A stretch of DNA of 8,209 bases, from contig CALLYX010000339.1 of NCBI GenBank assembly GCA_937858775.1, positions 1 through 8,209 on the forward strand, in the 5' to 3' direction. The notes under the pieces are model-generated. The model was not told the DNA's origin. It saw nothing but the letters and a program-made list of their open reading frames with translations, and did not search any database. Each line of letters starts with the position of its first letter. The stretch's first letter is position 1. Below, one piece after another: positions 1 to 6,044 of the stretch. This DNA comes from an uncultured bacterium (GTDB lineage: Bacteria; Auribacterota; Tritonobacteria; UBA1439). The translations under genes and the position numbers were made by a program.

Positions 1-43
1 AAGCTCGCGACTGCGGCGCCTGTACGCTAAACCGCTGATCTAG

Positions 44-1267
44 TTGATGGGACGCCCGCTGTTATCATCGCAGTTGGCGAACTACGCGGAGCTTGGACTG
101 GATCGGGCAGTGATCGTCGCCAACCCGGAGAACGAAGCGCAGATGCGGGCGTATGTGGCTTCGCTGACGGGCACGCAGGTGGATGTGGTCGTGCAGCGCG
201 AGCCGCGCGGCATGGGCGATGCCCTGCTCCAGCTTGAGGGGTACCTGGCGGCCAATGGCAACCAGACCCTCTACGTCACCCAGGTGCACGACCTGACCGA
301 CGTGCTGCTCCACCAGCGGATGCTGACCGAGTATCAGTCGGAGATGGCGTTCTCCTACCTGGCTGGCTACCGCGTCAAGGAGTATTTCCCCGGCGGCTAC
401 CTGGAAGTAGGCCCGGAGGGGCGCATCCTCAACGTGATCGAGAAGCCGGGCGCGGGCAACGAGCCAAGCGACCTGGTCAGCATCGTCGCCCACATTCACT
501 CCGACGCGGCGCTGCTGCTGGAGGCTATCCGCGCCGAATACGCCCGGCCCGACAAGACCGACGACCACTACGAGCGGGCGATGGCCCGCCTGATGCAGGA
601 GCACATCTTCCGCGTGGTGCCCTACGATGGCCCCTGGCAGGCGCTCAAGTTCCCCTGGCACGTGCTCGACGTGATGGACGCTTTCCTGGGCCAGATTGAC
701 AGCCAGTCCATCGCGCCGGACGCCTTCATCGAGGACGGCGTGCTGGTCAAGGGAAATGTGATCATCGAATCCGGGGCACGGCTGTTTCACGGGGCGACGG
801 TCGTCGGCCCGGCCTACATCGGCAAGGGCGCAATTGTCGGCAATGGGGCGCTGGTGCGCGGCTCGATGATCGGCGCGGGGGCGGTGGTTGGCTTCGCCAC
901 CGAAGTGGCGCGCAGCTACCTGGCCGACCGCGCGCACACGCACGCCTGCCAGGTGCTCGATTCCGTGCTCGACGAGGACGTGAACTTCTCGGCGACGTGC
1001 ACCACTGCCAACCTGCGCATTGACCAGGGGCCGGTCTGGTCAGCGGTCAAGGGGCAGCGCATGGACACCGGGCGCACCAAGCTGGGGCTGATCGCCGGCA
1101 AGCGTGCCTTCATCGGCGTGAACGTGATGACCATGCCTGGCGTCAAGATCGGGCGCGACGCGGAGATCGGCCCGACGACCGTCGTGCGTGAGGATGTGCC
1201 GGACGGCACGCGCGTGTGGGTCGAGCAGACGTTGGGCCGCAGCGCGCCCAAGGATGCGAGGGTGTAG
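44..1267 (+). CDS. GlmU-like sugar-1-phosphate nucleotidyltransferase with left-handed beta-helix domain, 5' end incomplete
   Basis: The product probably transfers a nucleotide onto a sugar 1-phosphate, giving an NDP-sugar for cell-surface polysaccharides; a C-terminal acyltransferase-like domain suggests a bifunctional, GlmU-like enzyme. Seen in the sequence: residues 1-215 match the later part of a nucleotidyltransferase domain (GRPLLSSQL near the start, then REPRGMGDAL and VIEKP). Residues ~225-395 show hexapeptide repeats of a left-handed beta-helix, interrupted by a stretch ending in TTANLRID, as in GlmU-type proteins. The N-terminal nucleotide-binding loop is missing. The frame upstream (2-40) reads SSRLRRLYAKPLI, clearly the remains of the family's SRLRPLT...KPLIP signature, and is separated by a TAG at 41-43. 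The listed start (TTG 44, ATG 47) is therefore only where the open frame resumes. The gene is either a pseudogene or damaged by errors at the contig end. Sugar specificity cannot be told. Family confidence is high. Confidence 0.85.
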   Translation: MMGRPLLSSQLANYAELGLDRAVIVANPENEAQMRAYVASLTGTQVDVVVQREPRGMGDALLQLEGYLAANGNQTLYVTQVHDLTDVLLHQRMLTEYQSEMAFSYLAGYRVKEYFPGGYLEVGPEGRILNVIEKPGAGNEPSDLVSIVAHIHSDAALLLEAIRAEYARPDKTDDHYERAMARLMQEHIFRVVPYDGPWQALKFPWHVLDVMDAFLGQIDSQSIAPDAFIEDGVLVKGNVIIESGARLFHGATVVGPAYIGKGAIVGNGALVRGSMIGAGAVVGFATEVARSYLADRAHTHACQVLDSVLDEDVNFSATCTTANLRIDQGPVWSAVKGQRMDTGRTKLGLIAGKRAFIGVNVMTMPGVKIGRDAEIGPTTVVREDVPDGTRVWVEQTLGRSAPKDARV

Positions 1268-1279
1268 CGAGCGATTACC

Positions 1280-1316
1280 GACTTCCGAAGTCTCCGTAAG
1301 ACTTCGGAAGTCTTTT
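1280..1316 (+). terminator. Rho-independent terminator with doubly palindromic stem
   Basis: A perfect 14-bp stem (GACTTCCGAAGTCT at 1280-1293 pairing with 1299-1312) encloses a 5-nt loop and is followed by TTTT at 1313-1316. It lies just after the stop codon of the nucleotidyltransferase and before the ribosome binding site of the mutase gene. Each arm is itself a palindrome (GACTTC-N-GAAGTC), so the element can also be read as two copies of a 13-bp palindrome. It may therefore be one copy of a dispersed repeat as well as a terminator. Confidence 0.8.
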
Positions 1317-1319
1317 GTT

Positions 1320-1327
1320 GGAGGAAG
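1320..1327 (+). promoter_or_regulatory. Ribosome binding site of the phosphohexomutase gene
   Basis: GGAGGAAG lies 6 nt upstream of the ATG at 1334. It is a strong Shine-Dalgarno match and fixes the start of the mutase gene. Confidence 0.8.
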
Positions 1328-1333
1328 TGAGTC

Positions 1334-1921
1334 ATGGTGGATGCGAGCCTGTTCAAACGCTACGACATTCGCGGCGAGGTGAGCCGCGCGCTGACCGAAG
1401 ACGCCGCCGAGCAGATCGGGCGGGCGTTCGGCACGTACCTGGCGCGCGCGGGCGTGATCCAGGCCGTGATCGGGCACGACAACCGCCTTAGCTCGCGCGG
1501 GCTGGCCGACGCCGCCATTCGCGGGCTGGTCGCTGCTGGCTGCCAGGTGACGGACATCGGGCGGGCGGCGACGCCGGTCGTCTACTGGTGCGCGGTGGAG
1601 ACGGGCGACGTCGGCGGGCTGATGGTCACCGGCAGCCATCTCAAGCCGGCCATGAACGGCTTCAAGCTGTCCATCGGCAAGCGCAACCTCTACGGCGAGC
1701 AGATTCAGGCGCTGCGCCGGATGATCGAGGCGGGCGACTTCGCCAGCGGGCAGGGGAGCGCCCGCTGCGACGACGAGGCCAACGCCCGCTACCTGGCCAT
1801 GGCCGAGTCCCGCCTGCACCACGCCGGCCCGCTGACCATCGTCGTGGACGCGGGGAACGGCATGGGCGGCGTCTACGCCGTGCCGCTGCTGGAGGCGCTC
1901 GGCCACACGGTGATCCCGCTC
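1334..1921 (+). pseudogene. Phosphomannomutase/phosphoglucomutase, N-terminal part only, truncated at a chimeric junction
   Basis: Alpha-D-phosphohexomutases interconvert sugar 6- and 1-phosphates through a phosphoserine; here the product would feed the neighbouring nucleotidyltransferase. Visible signatures from the ATG at 1334 are: FKRYDIRG at residues 7-14; IGHDNRLSS (46-54); LMVTGSHLKPAMNGFKL (96-112) with the presumed catalytic Ser101; and IVVDAGNGMGG at the start of domain 2 (169-179). The similarity ends at HTVIPL, about residue 196, near base 1921. A full enzyme has about 450 residues, so the metal-binding loop DGD.DR and domains 3-4 are absent. The frame stays open to 2452, but those residues are antisense to a PaiB fragment and a PKD fragment and are not mutase. 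The usual N in SHNP is Leu here. I read the truncation as an assembly junction rather than natural decay, because the remaining part is well preserved. Confidence 0.85.
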
Positions 1922-2095
1922 CCGGCCGCGCTCCCTCAATCCCTCGACCACGCCGGCGCGGTCCGCGTCGGTGCGGTTGCGGGAGAGCTTGAACCGGCCC
2001 ACCACATCGGTGATCTCGAGCTCCACCCCGACGATCCCCCTCAGCATGGCCGCCATGAAGTCCTTCGGCGCCTCGGCACGGGACCAGGGGCCTCG
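1922..2095 (-). pseudogene. PaiB-type FMN-binding protein, C-terminal fragment
   Basis: On the - strand this stretch reads PWSRAEAPKDFMAAMLRGIVG followed by VELEITDVVGRFKLSRNR and TDADRAGVVEGL. This is the C-terminal signature of the PaiB/FMN-binding split-barrel family: the family pattern is PW...AP.DF...L.GIVG.E..IT...G..K.SQNR...DR.GV..GL. Proteins of this family are described as negative transcriptional regulators or as flavin-binding proteins. Only about 55-60 residues of some 200 are present. There is no start codon, and the homology stops near 1922, where the + strand mutase similarity also stops. The conserved Gln of SQNR is Arg here. Residues between this piece and the PKD piece (about 2096-2197) lie in the same open frame, but I do not recognise them. 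Confidence 0.7.
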
Positions 2096-2195
2096 GTGGG
2101 CATCTGCCGCGTCCGGCACGTCGGTCAAGCGGTCGGCGTCGAGCGCGGTGGCGACGTTGAAGCCGTTCACCGACACGGTGGTGCCGGCCTCGGTG

Positions 2196-2437
2196 CCGAG
2201 GCCGATCGTGTAGACGCCACTGTTCGCGTAGCGGTGTTCGCCCGCGACGGTGCCCGATCCTGTGGCCTCCGAAGGCGAAGCCACGGTCGTCATGCCGTCG
2301 CCCCAGGACCAGATCGCGGTGTGCCGGTCGAGTGCGCCGGGATCGGCGAAGGTCGCCCGCACGAGGACGGCGTTGTCGCGCGCCACCGGGACGATCGGCC
2401 CCGCAACCGGGAGGATCGTCGGCGCGACGTTCGCCAC
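2196..2437 (-). pseudogene. PKD-domain protein fragment
   Basis: Read on the - strand, about 80 residues carry the features of a PKD (polycystic kidney disease, Ig-like) repeat. They begin NVAPTILPVAGPIVPV, followed by VRATFADPGALDRHTAIWSW, then a WGDG motif, and end in YANSGVYTIGL. Such domains are found in large secreted or surface proteins, often of Actinobacteria. The usual following TVTDDDG strand is replaced by unrelated sequence (GTEAGTTVSVNGF), so the repeat breaks off at about 2197. Its upstream end at 2437 meets a + strand SCO1-like fragment. Neither start nor stop of the parent gene is present. I see a fragment, not a gene. Confidence 0.65.
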
Positions 2438-2438
2438 C

Positions 2439-2588
2439 GAGCACGATCATGACGGCCTGACCACCGACGTCGGTCACACCGACCAGACCTACCTCGTCGA
2501 TCACAACGGCGACGTCATCGTCACCTGGACTGCCGAGATGACGAGCGACGACCTCGAGCATGACCTGCGGATCCTGCTCGACGAGTTC
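2439..2588 (+). pseudogene. SCO1/SenC family protein, C-terminal fragment
   Basis: The + strand reads DVGHTDQTYLVDHNGDVIV, then TWTAEMTSDDLEHDLRILLDE. This resembles the C-terminal end of SCO1/SenC thioredoxin-fold proteins, which deliver copper to cytochrome oxidase. The His of VGHT would be the third copper ligand (family pattern V.H....Y..D..G). The CxxxC copper site and the whole N-terminal part are missing. The frame runs on into a GlmM-like segment without a stop, so the expected C-terminus of a SCO protein is not present. The family call rests on about 50 residues and is moderate. Confidence 0.55.
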
Positions 2589-2591
2589 ACC

Positions 2592-2790
2592 ACGCCCGGC
2601 GTCTCGTTCCTGACTGCACACATCCACGCCACTCTGGGTGTGGTTGTATCTGCCTCACACAATCCCTATTGGGACAACGGCATCAAGATCTTCGGCGCCG
2701 GTGGTCACAAGCTGGACGACGCCACCGAGGACCGCATCGCCGAGCTCGTCCGCGAGGCGGCCCTGGTGGGCGTGCGTGACGAGCTTTGTC
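2592..2790 (+). pseudogene. Phosphoglucosamine mutase (GlmM-type) active-site fragment
   Basis: About 55-60 residues in the + frame match domain 1 of GlmM. TPGVSFLTAHIHATLGVVV leads into SASHNPYWDNGIKIFGAGG and HKLDDATEDRIAELVREA. GlmM converts glucosamine 6-phosphate to the 1-phosphate for UDP-GlcNAc synthesis. The SASHNP loop contains the catalytic Ser, and DNGIK and GxKL are typical of GlmM, unlike the TGSHL mutase at 1334, so this is not the missing rest of that gene. Similarity is lost around 2770-2790, where a - strand pilT begins to read. Neither end of the gene is present. Confidence 0.75.
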
Positions 2791-2792
2791 GC

Positions 2793-2885
2793 TATGCGGA
2801 AGATCGGGGGGGACCCGGCCTTGAAATGAACGTCGGAGGCCCCGCGCGCCACCGCCTCCTTCAGGACCGCCGACAGATCGAACAT
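2793..2885 (-). pseudogene. pilT: PilT-like type IV pilus retraction ATPase, N-terminal 31 residues, cut by junction
   Basis: The - strand ATG at 2885 opens MFDLSAVLKEAVARGASDVH followed by FKAGSPPIFRI. This is the characteristic start of PilT/PilU ATPases (family pattern L...A...GASDLH...G.PP..R..G.L). PilT powers pilus retraction in twitching motility. A G-rich, Shine-Dalgarno-like run (GGGAGGGGGG) sits immediately before the ATG. The start lies 35 nt after the stop of the two-PilZ gene, so the two are probably co-transcribed. Sequence after IFRI (ATKLVTHAH) does not continue the family clearly; on the other strand it is GlmM-like, so the gene is cut by the contig junction near 2790. PilB or another GspE-family ATPase is possible, but the short N-terminus before GASD favours PilT. 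Confidence 0.7.
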
Positions 2886-2920
2886 CCCCCCCTCCCGCCG
2901 GCCGGCGCTCGCGGCGGCCG

Positions 2921-3691
2921 TCAGAACAGCTTCTCGATGCAATGGCGGAGCCGCTCCTTCTGCTCCCCGTTGAGGCCCACGAAATAGGCGGCCATGTCGT
3001 ACGCGTCGCGCCGGGGGAGCCGCTCGCAACCGACCACGATCGCGCTGCAATGGAGCGCCTCGTGGCCTTCCGTCGACGGGCCGGTCGGGTGGGGGGGCAG
3101 CACGAGGTTCACGGCGATCTCGTGGAAGAGCGGGATGGATCGGTCGGTCTGGAAACAGATGCCGTTCTTGCTCAGGTGGATGCTCCGCCCGAGGACCTTG
3201 AAATTCGCCGAGCGCACGCTGAACCCCTTATCTCCGAAACTCCGGGAGGAAAAGACCCTCCCGGGATCGTACCGCCGCCCCGCCGCGGCGCCCTTCGGAC
3301 ACCTCGCCGGGAGCCTACCCTGGACAAGATTGCGCAGCTCGTGCCGGTCGGCGGACGCGAGCCCGGTGAAGAAGAGCGCTATCCCGTACTGCCGGCGCTC
3401 CGGGGCCGACTCCTCGGGCCTGTTCCGGACGACGATACCGCGGCAACGGATCTTCTTCTCCGCCTCCCGGCCTGCGGCTCCCCTCTCGGGGATGGTGAGG
3501 GTGAGGTCGACCTTGGAGTTGAGCGGGACGAACTTGTCGACGGTGCAGTAGGCCCCCGAGGAACTGATGTTATCCGTGCGGGCCTCGAAGGTTTTCTTGT
3601 CTTTCTTGATCCTGAGAGGCAACCCGACGTTCGCCCTCGGCGCCCGTCTGCGCTCCGCCGCCGAATCGCGCGCGCCCTTGCCGTGCTTCAT
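2921..3691 (-). CDS. Tandem PilZ-domain protein (probable c-di-GMP effector)
   Basis: This is a soluble 256-residue protein with two PilZ-like domains and no membrane segment. Domain 1 (residues ~13-125) carries both cyclic-di-GMP contacts of the family: the RxxxR motif at R15-R19 (within ERRRAPR) and N-I-S-S-S-G at 41-46. Domain 2 (~157-256) keeps the fold pattern (IHLSKNGICF, then AAYFVGLNGEQKERLRHCI) but has no RxxxR and has His in place of D/N before LSxxG, so it probably does not bind the nucleotide. The ATG at 3691 is chosen over the upstream one at 3721 because an AAGGAG sits 6 nt before it and the promoter's -10 falls inside the longer version. The gene has its own promoter and is followed after 35 nt by pilT, which suggests a role in pilus or motility control; that role is inferred. 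Confidence 0.85.
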   Translation of the reverse strand: MKHGKGARDSAAERRRAPRANVGLPLRIKKDKKTFEARTDNISSSGAYCTVDKFVPLNSKVDLTLTIPERGAAGREAEKKIRCRGIVVRNRPEESAPERRQYGIALFFTGLASADRHELRNLVQGRLPARCPKGAAAGRRYDPGRVFSSRSFGDKGFSVRSANFKVLGRSIHLSKNGICFQTDRSIPLFHEIAVNLVLPPHPTGPSTEGHEALHCSAIVVGCERLPRRDAYDMAAYFVGLNGEQKERLRHCIEKLF

Positions 3692-3697
3692 TTCGTG

Positions 3698-3703
3698 CTC
3701 CTT
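3698..3703 (-). promoter_or_regulatory. Ribosome binding site of the PilZ gene
   Basis: AAGGAG (- strand) lies 6 nt before the ATG at 3691. It decides between this start and the in-frame ATG ten codons upstream. Confidence 0.8.
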
Positions 3704-3711
3704 AACATGAC

Positions 3712-3740
3712 TATATATCATTTCCCGGCGGCGTAGTCAA
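3712..3740 (-). promoter_or_regulatory. Sigma70-type promoter of the PilZ-pilT unit
   Basis: On the - strand, TTGACT (3740-3735) and TATATA (3717-3712) are separated by exactly 17 bp. Transcription would start near 3705, only about 14 nt before the PilZ ATG. The -35 box overlaps the stop codon (TGA, 3739-3737) of the acyl-CoA synthetase gene, so the PilZ unit can be transcribed separately from the ligase. Confidence 0.7.
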
Positions 3741-5302
3741 TCTCCCAAGCGCGCCTTCAGCTCCTCTTTCACGATCTTTCCCGCCGCGTTTCTGGGGAGC
3801 CTGTCCAGGATCACGATCGTGTGGGGGATCTTGTATCCGGCCAGCCACTGCCGGCACCAGGCGACAAGCCCCTGCGCCCCCCCCGCCCCCTCCCCCCGGA
3901 GCGAGACGAAGGCGACCGGAACCTCGCCGCGGTGCTTGTCGCGCCTCCCCACGACAGCCGCCTCCGCCACCCCCGGGTGCCGGTACAGGACCTCCTCTAT
4001 CTCCCGCGGGTAGACATTCATGCCGTGGAAGAGGATCATATCCTTCTTCCTGTCGAGGATCGATAGGTAGCCGTCCCCGTCGATGGCGCCGATGTCGCCG
4101 GTGAAAAGCCATCCGTCCCGGATCGTCTCCTTCGTCTCGCGCGGGCGGTTCAGGTACCCGCGCATCACGTTCGGCCCGCGCACCGCGACCTCCCCCGCCG
4201 CGCCGGCGGGAAGCGGCTCTCCGCCCCCCGAGAAGATCCCCACCTCTACGCCGGGGATCGGCAGCCCGACCGTTCCCGGCTTCCGGACCCCGTCGAGGGG
4301 ATTGATCGAGACGACCGGCGAGGTCTCGGAGAGCCCGTACCCCTCGAGGAGCGGTACGCGTATGCGCCGCTCGAACTCCTTGAGCGTCGCCGCGGAGAGG
4401 GGGGCGGAGCCGGAGATGCACATCCGCAGCCGCAGCAGCGGCCTCGCCCACCACGGGATGCCGCGCTGCGCCATCATGTCGTAGAAGTGCGGGATCCCGA
4501 TGAAGATCGTCGCCCGATGGAAGACCATGGCCCGCACGAAGCGCGCGAGCGACTTCAGGCGTGCCGGGGCGATGGCGCCCGCCCCGACGCTGAGCGGCAT
4601 CAGGATGCAGGCGGTGAGCGTGAAGGAGTGGAACATCGGGATAAAGAACGCCACGCGGTCTTTCGCGCCTATCCTGATGGCCCTCCCGGAGGCGGCGACG
4701 TTCGAGAGGAGGTTGCCGTGCGTCAGCATCGCCCCCTTGGGCCGCCCGGTGGTCCCGGAGGTGTAGATGATGACGGCGAGGTCCTCCCTCCCGACGGGCA
4801 GCCCCGGATCGTCTGCGGGGGCGCCGCGGACGAGCTCGCGATGGAGCCGGGTATCGCCCCCGAGATCCTCGAGCCCGACGGTCACGAGCGCGCGCAGGGA
4901 GGGGGTATCCCCCGAAAAGGCCCTCACCGCGGGGGCGAAGCCGTCGCCGCTCACCAGGACGCGCGCCCCCGAGTCGGCCACTATGTACCGGAGTTCCGGG
5001 GCGGTGAGGAAGGTGTTCAGGGGAATGACGGCCGCGCCGGCCTTGAAGGCGCCGAGGGCGGCGGCGACGAAATGCACGCCGTTCGGGAGCAGGATCGCCA
5101 CGCCTTCGCCCGGCCTGACGCCCAGCGTTTCGCGGAGCGCGTGCGCCCAGGCGTTGGCCATCCGGTTCAGGGGGGCGTACCGGGTGACGGAGTCGTCTAT
5201 GAAGAAGGCGGGCCGGCCCGGATGTAGACGCGCGCTCTCCTCAACCATCCCGCCCAGGCTGCTGCACCGTTCCGTCCGGGCCATCGGGTCCCTGGGGGGC
5301 AT
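3737..5302 (-). CDS. Acyl-CoA synthetase / AMP-dependent ligase (ANL superfamily)
   Basis: This enzyme would activate a carboxylic acid, probably a fatty acid, to acyl-AMP and then to acyl-CoA. The 521 residues include all core motifs of the ANL family: the phosphate loop YTSGTTGRPKGAML (180-193); the adenine-binding GYGLSET (321-327); GWLFTGDIG (397-405) with Asp403; the hinge region DRKKDMI (417-423); and the C-terminal AAGKIVKEEL with the presumed catalytic Lys509. Length is normal for a medium- to long-chain acyl-CoA ligase; substrate cannot be read from the sequence. No signal peptide is visible. The ATG at 5302 lacks a Shine-Dalgarno; the ATG six codons in, at 5284, is preceded by AGGGA and may be the true start. 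It lies 21 nt (or 39 nt) after the lipoprotein gene with no terminator between, so the two are probably one operon. It could instead make acyl-AMP for an acyl carrier. Confidence 0.92.
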   Translation of the reverse strand: MPPRDPMARTERCSSLGGMVEESARLHPGRPAFFIDDSVTRYAPLNRMANAWAHALRETLGVRPGEGVAILLPNGVHFVAAALGAFKAGAAVIPLNTFLTAPELRYIVADSGARVLVSGDGFAPAVRAFSGDTPSLRALVTVGLEDLGGDTRLHRELVRGAPADDPGLPVGREDLAVIIYTSGTTGRPKGAMLTHGNLLSNVAASGRAIRIGAKDRVAFFIPMFHSFTLTACILMPLSVGAGAIAPARLKSLARFVRAMVFHRATIFIGIPHFYDMMAQRGIPWWARPLLRLRMCISGSAPLSAATLKEFERRIRVPLLEGYGLSETSPVVSINPLDGVRKPGTVGLPIPGVEVGIFSGGGEPLPAGAAGEVAVRGPNVMRGYLNRPRETKETIRDGWLFTGDIGAIDGDGYLSILDRKKDMILFHGMNVYPREIEEVLYRHPGVAEAAVVGRRDKHRGEVPVAFVSLRGEGAGGAQGLVAWCRQWLAGYKIPHTIVILDRLPRNAAGKIVKEELKARLGD

Positions 5303-5323
5303 GGGGGAAAATTCCGCTCGGGA

Positions 5324-5896
5324 TCAATCGTCCAGCACGACCTTGCCCCATGGCCGCCAGAGCGCCGAATGCATCGAGGCGGCCTCTGCGCCGTCATAGG
5401 CCAGGGATACGCGCCAGCTCGCGATATCCCCGTTCTCGGCGTTCTGGGCGCCCAGGTTCTTCCAGACGTACTTGTGCCGCCCGACGGGTAGATCCTCGTA
5501 CACCTTCTTTGTGGAGTGCACCTCGTTCCCCTTGAGGTACATATACTCGAAGGCGAGCGTCAGGGGGCGCGGCAGGGTCTTCTCGGGTCCTTTCACGTCG
5601 AACACGACCACGTACTCCTCCCCCTGTTTCTCCGGGGGGAGGAATCTCGCCTCGTAGCGCCACTTCTCGATGCCGCCGAGGCCGGTGAACTTTCCGCCGC
5701 TCCGGCTCCCACCCGAGTTGATCCCCCGGTTCTGCACGAGCCTGGACTGGCCGTCGATAGCCAGGAGCTTGTCCTCCCGCTTCACCGAGGCGATATGGAA
5801 GCCCGTCTGGGGCGCCTTGTAGGGCTGCGTGATCGCCGCGCACCCAGCCGCGCACGCCGCCGCGAGAACCGCCGCGGCACGTCCAGCCGATTTCAT
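5324..5896 (-). CDS. Putative lipoprotein of unknown function, 190 aa
   Basis: I do not recognise this family. The N-terminus (MKSAGRAAAVLAAACAAGCA) is a short lipoprotein-like signal: positive residues, a hydrophobic Ala/Leu stretch, then Cys15 and Cys19 as candidate lipidation sites. Neither fits the lipobox perfectly, since position -3 is Ala in both cases. The mature part has no further membrane segment and contains a Gly/Ser-rich stretch (residues ~61-75, GGSRSGGKF.GLGG). It then alternates hydrophobic and polar residues, as in a beta-rich domain (YEARFLPP, EYVVVFDVKG, LTLAFEYMYLKG, WRVSLAYDG). It ends in WGKVVLDD. The ATG at 5896 has a G-rich Shine-Dalgarno (GGGGAGGGGGGA) and its own promoter upstream. 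The acyl-CoA synthetase gene follows after 21 nt, suggesting a link to lipid or envelope metabolism. The coding call is secure; the function is not known. Confidence 0.8.
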   Translation of the reverse strand: MKSAGRAAAVLAAACAAGCAAITQPYKAPQTGFHIASVKREDKLLAIDGQSRLVQNRGINSGGSRSGGKFTGLGGIEKWRYEARFLPPEKQGEEYVVVFDVKGPEKTLPRPLTLAFEYMYLKGNEVHSTKKVYEDLPVGRHKYVWKNLGAQNAENGDIASWRVSLAYDGAEAASMHSALWRPWGKVVLDD

Positions 5897-5937
5897 CGTG
5901 GTCCCCCCTCCCCGTGGTCCGCCAGTGGCACGCGCAT

Positions 5938-5966
5938 AGTATAGCCGCTCGCCGCGCCGCGTTCAA
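5938..5966 (-). promoter_or_regulatory. Sigma70-type promoter of the lipoprotein-ligase unit
   Basis: On the - strand, TTGAAC (5966-5961) and TATACT (5943-5938) are separated by 17 bp. This is a close match to the housekeeping consensus. Transcription would start near 5931, about 35 nt before the lipoprotein ATG at 5896. Confidence 0.75.
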
Positions 5967-5980
5967 CCGGGGAATAAACC

Positions 5981-6022
5981 CCGGGCGGGGGGAGGGCGCC
6001 GCGTCCCGCGCCCGCCGCCCGG
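5981..6022 (-). terminator. GC-rich hairpin after the M50B-like gene, possible terminator
   Basis: On the - strand, CCGGGCGG (6022-6015) pairs with CCGCCCGG (5988-5981). A nested GGGCGC/GCGCCC stem (6013-6008 with 5999-5994) lies inside. The hairpin is followed by GGTTTATT, only a short T tract. It lies between the stop codon of the membrane protease-like gene and the next promoter, the right place for a terminator. In DNA this GC-rich some pairing is expected by chance, so the call is moderate. Confidence 0.5.
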
Positions 6023-6044
6023 CGCGCCCCGGCTTCTTCCCGTG

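Noticed and set aside
65..943. A 292-residue - strand open frame
   Set aside because: It is a mirror of the nucleotidyltransferase gene in GC-rich DNA. Its residues (runs of H, R, V, D) show no domain.
1040..2437. A 465-residue - strand open frame suggesting a PKD-PaiB fusion protein
   Set aside because: PKD and FMN-binding domains are not expected together, the stretch joining them is unrecognised, and the frame then runs on antisense to the mutase. It is an accidental fusion across seams.
1334..2452. A 372-residue open frame starting as a phosphohexomutase
   Set aside because: Only the first ~196 residues look like the enzyme. The rest is antisense to PaiB and PKD fragments and has no family features.
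1915..2795. The mosaic region as an integron, phage or defence island
   Set aside because: No integrase, transposase, attC-like sites, direct repeats or CRISPR-type spacing are visible, and the fragments are housekeeping genes.
2250..2987. A + strand frame joining SCO1-like and GlmM-like segments, possibly a novel fusion
   Set aside because: Both parts are incomplete, the frame match has a one-in-three chance, and the frame continues antisense to pilT and the PilZ gene.
4487..5227. A 246-residue + strand open frame
   Set aside because: It is antisense to the acyl-CoA synthetase, whose motifs are all intact, and has a low-complexity composition typical of shadow frames.
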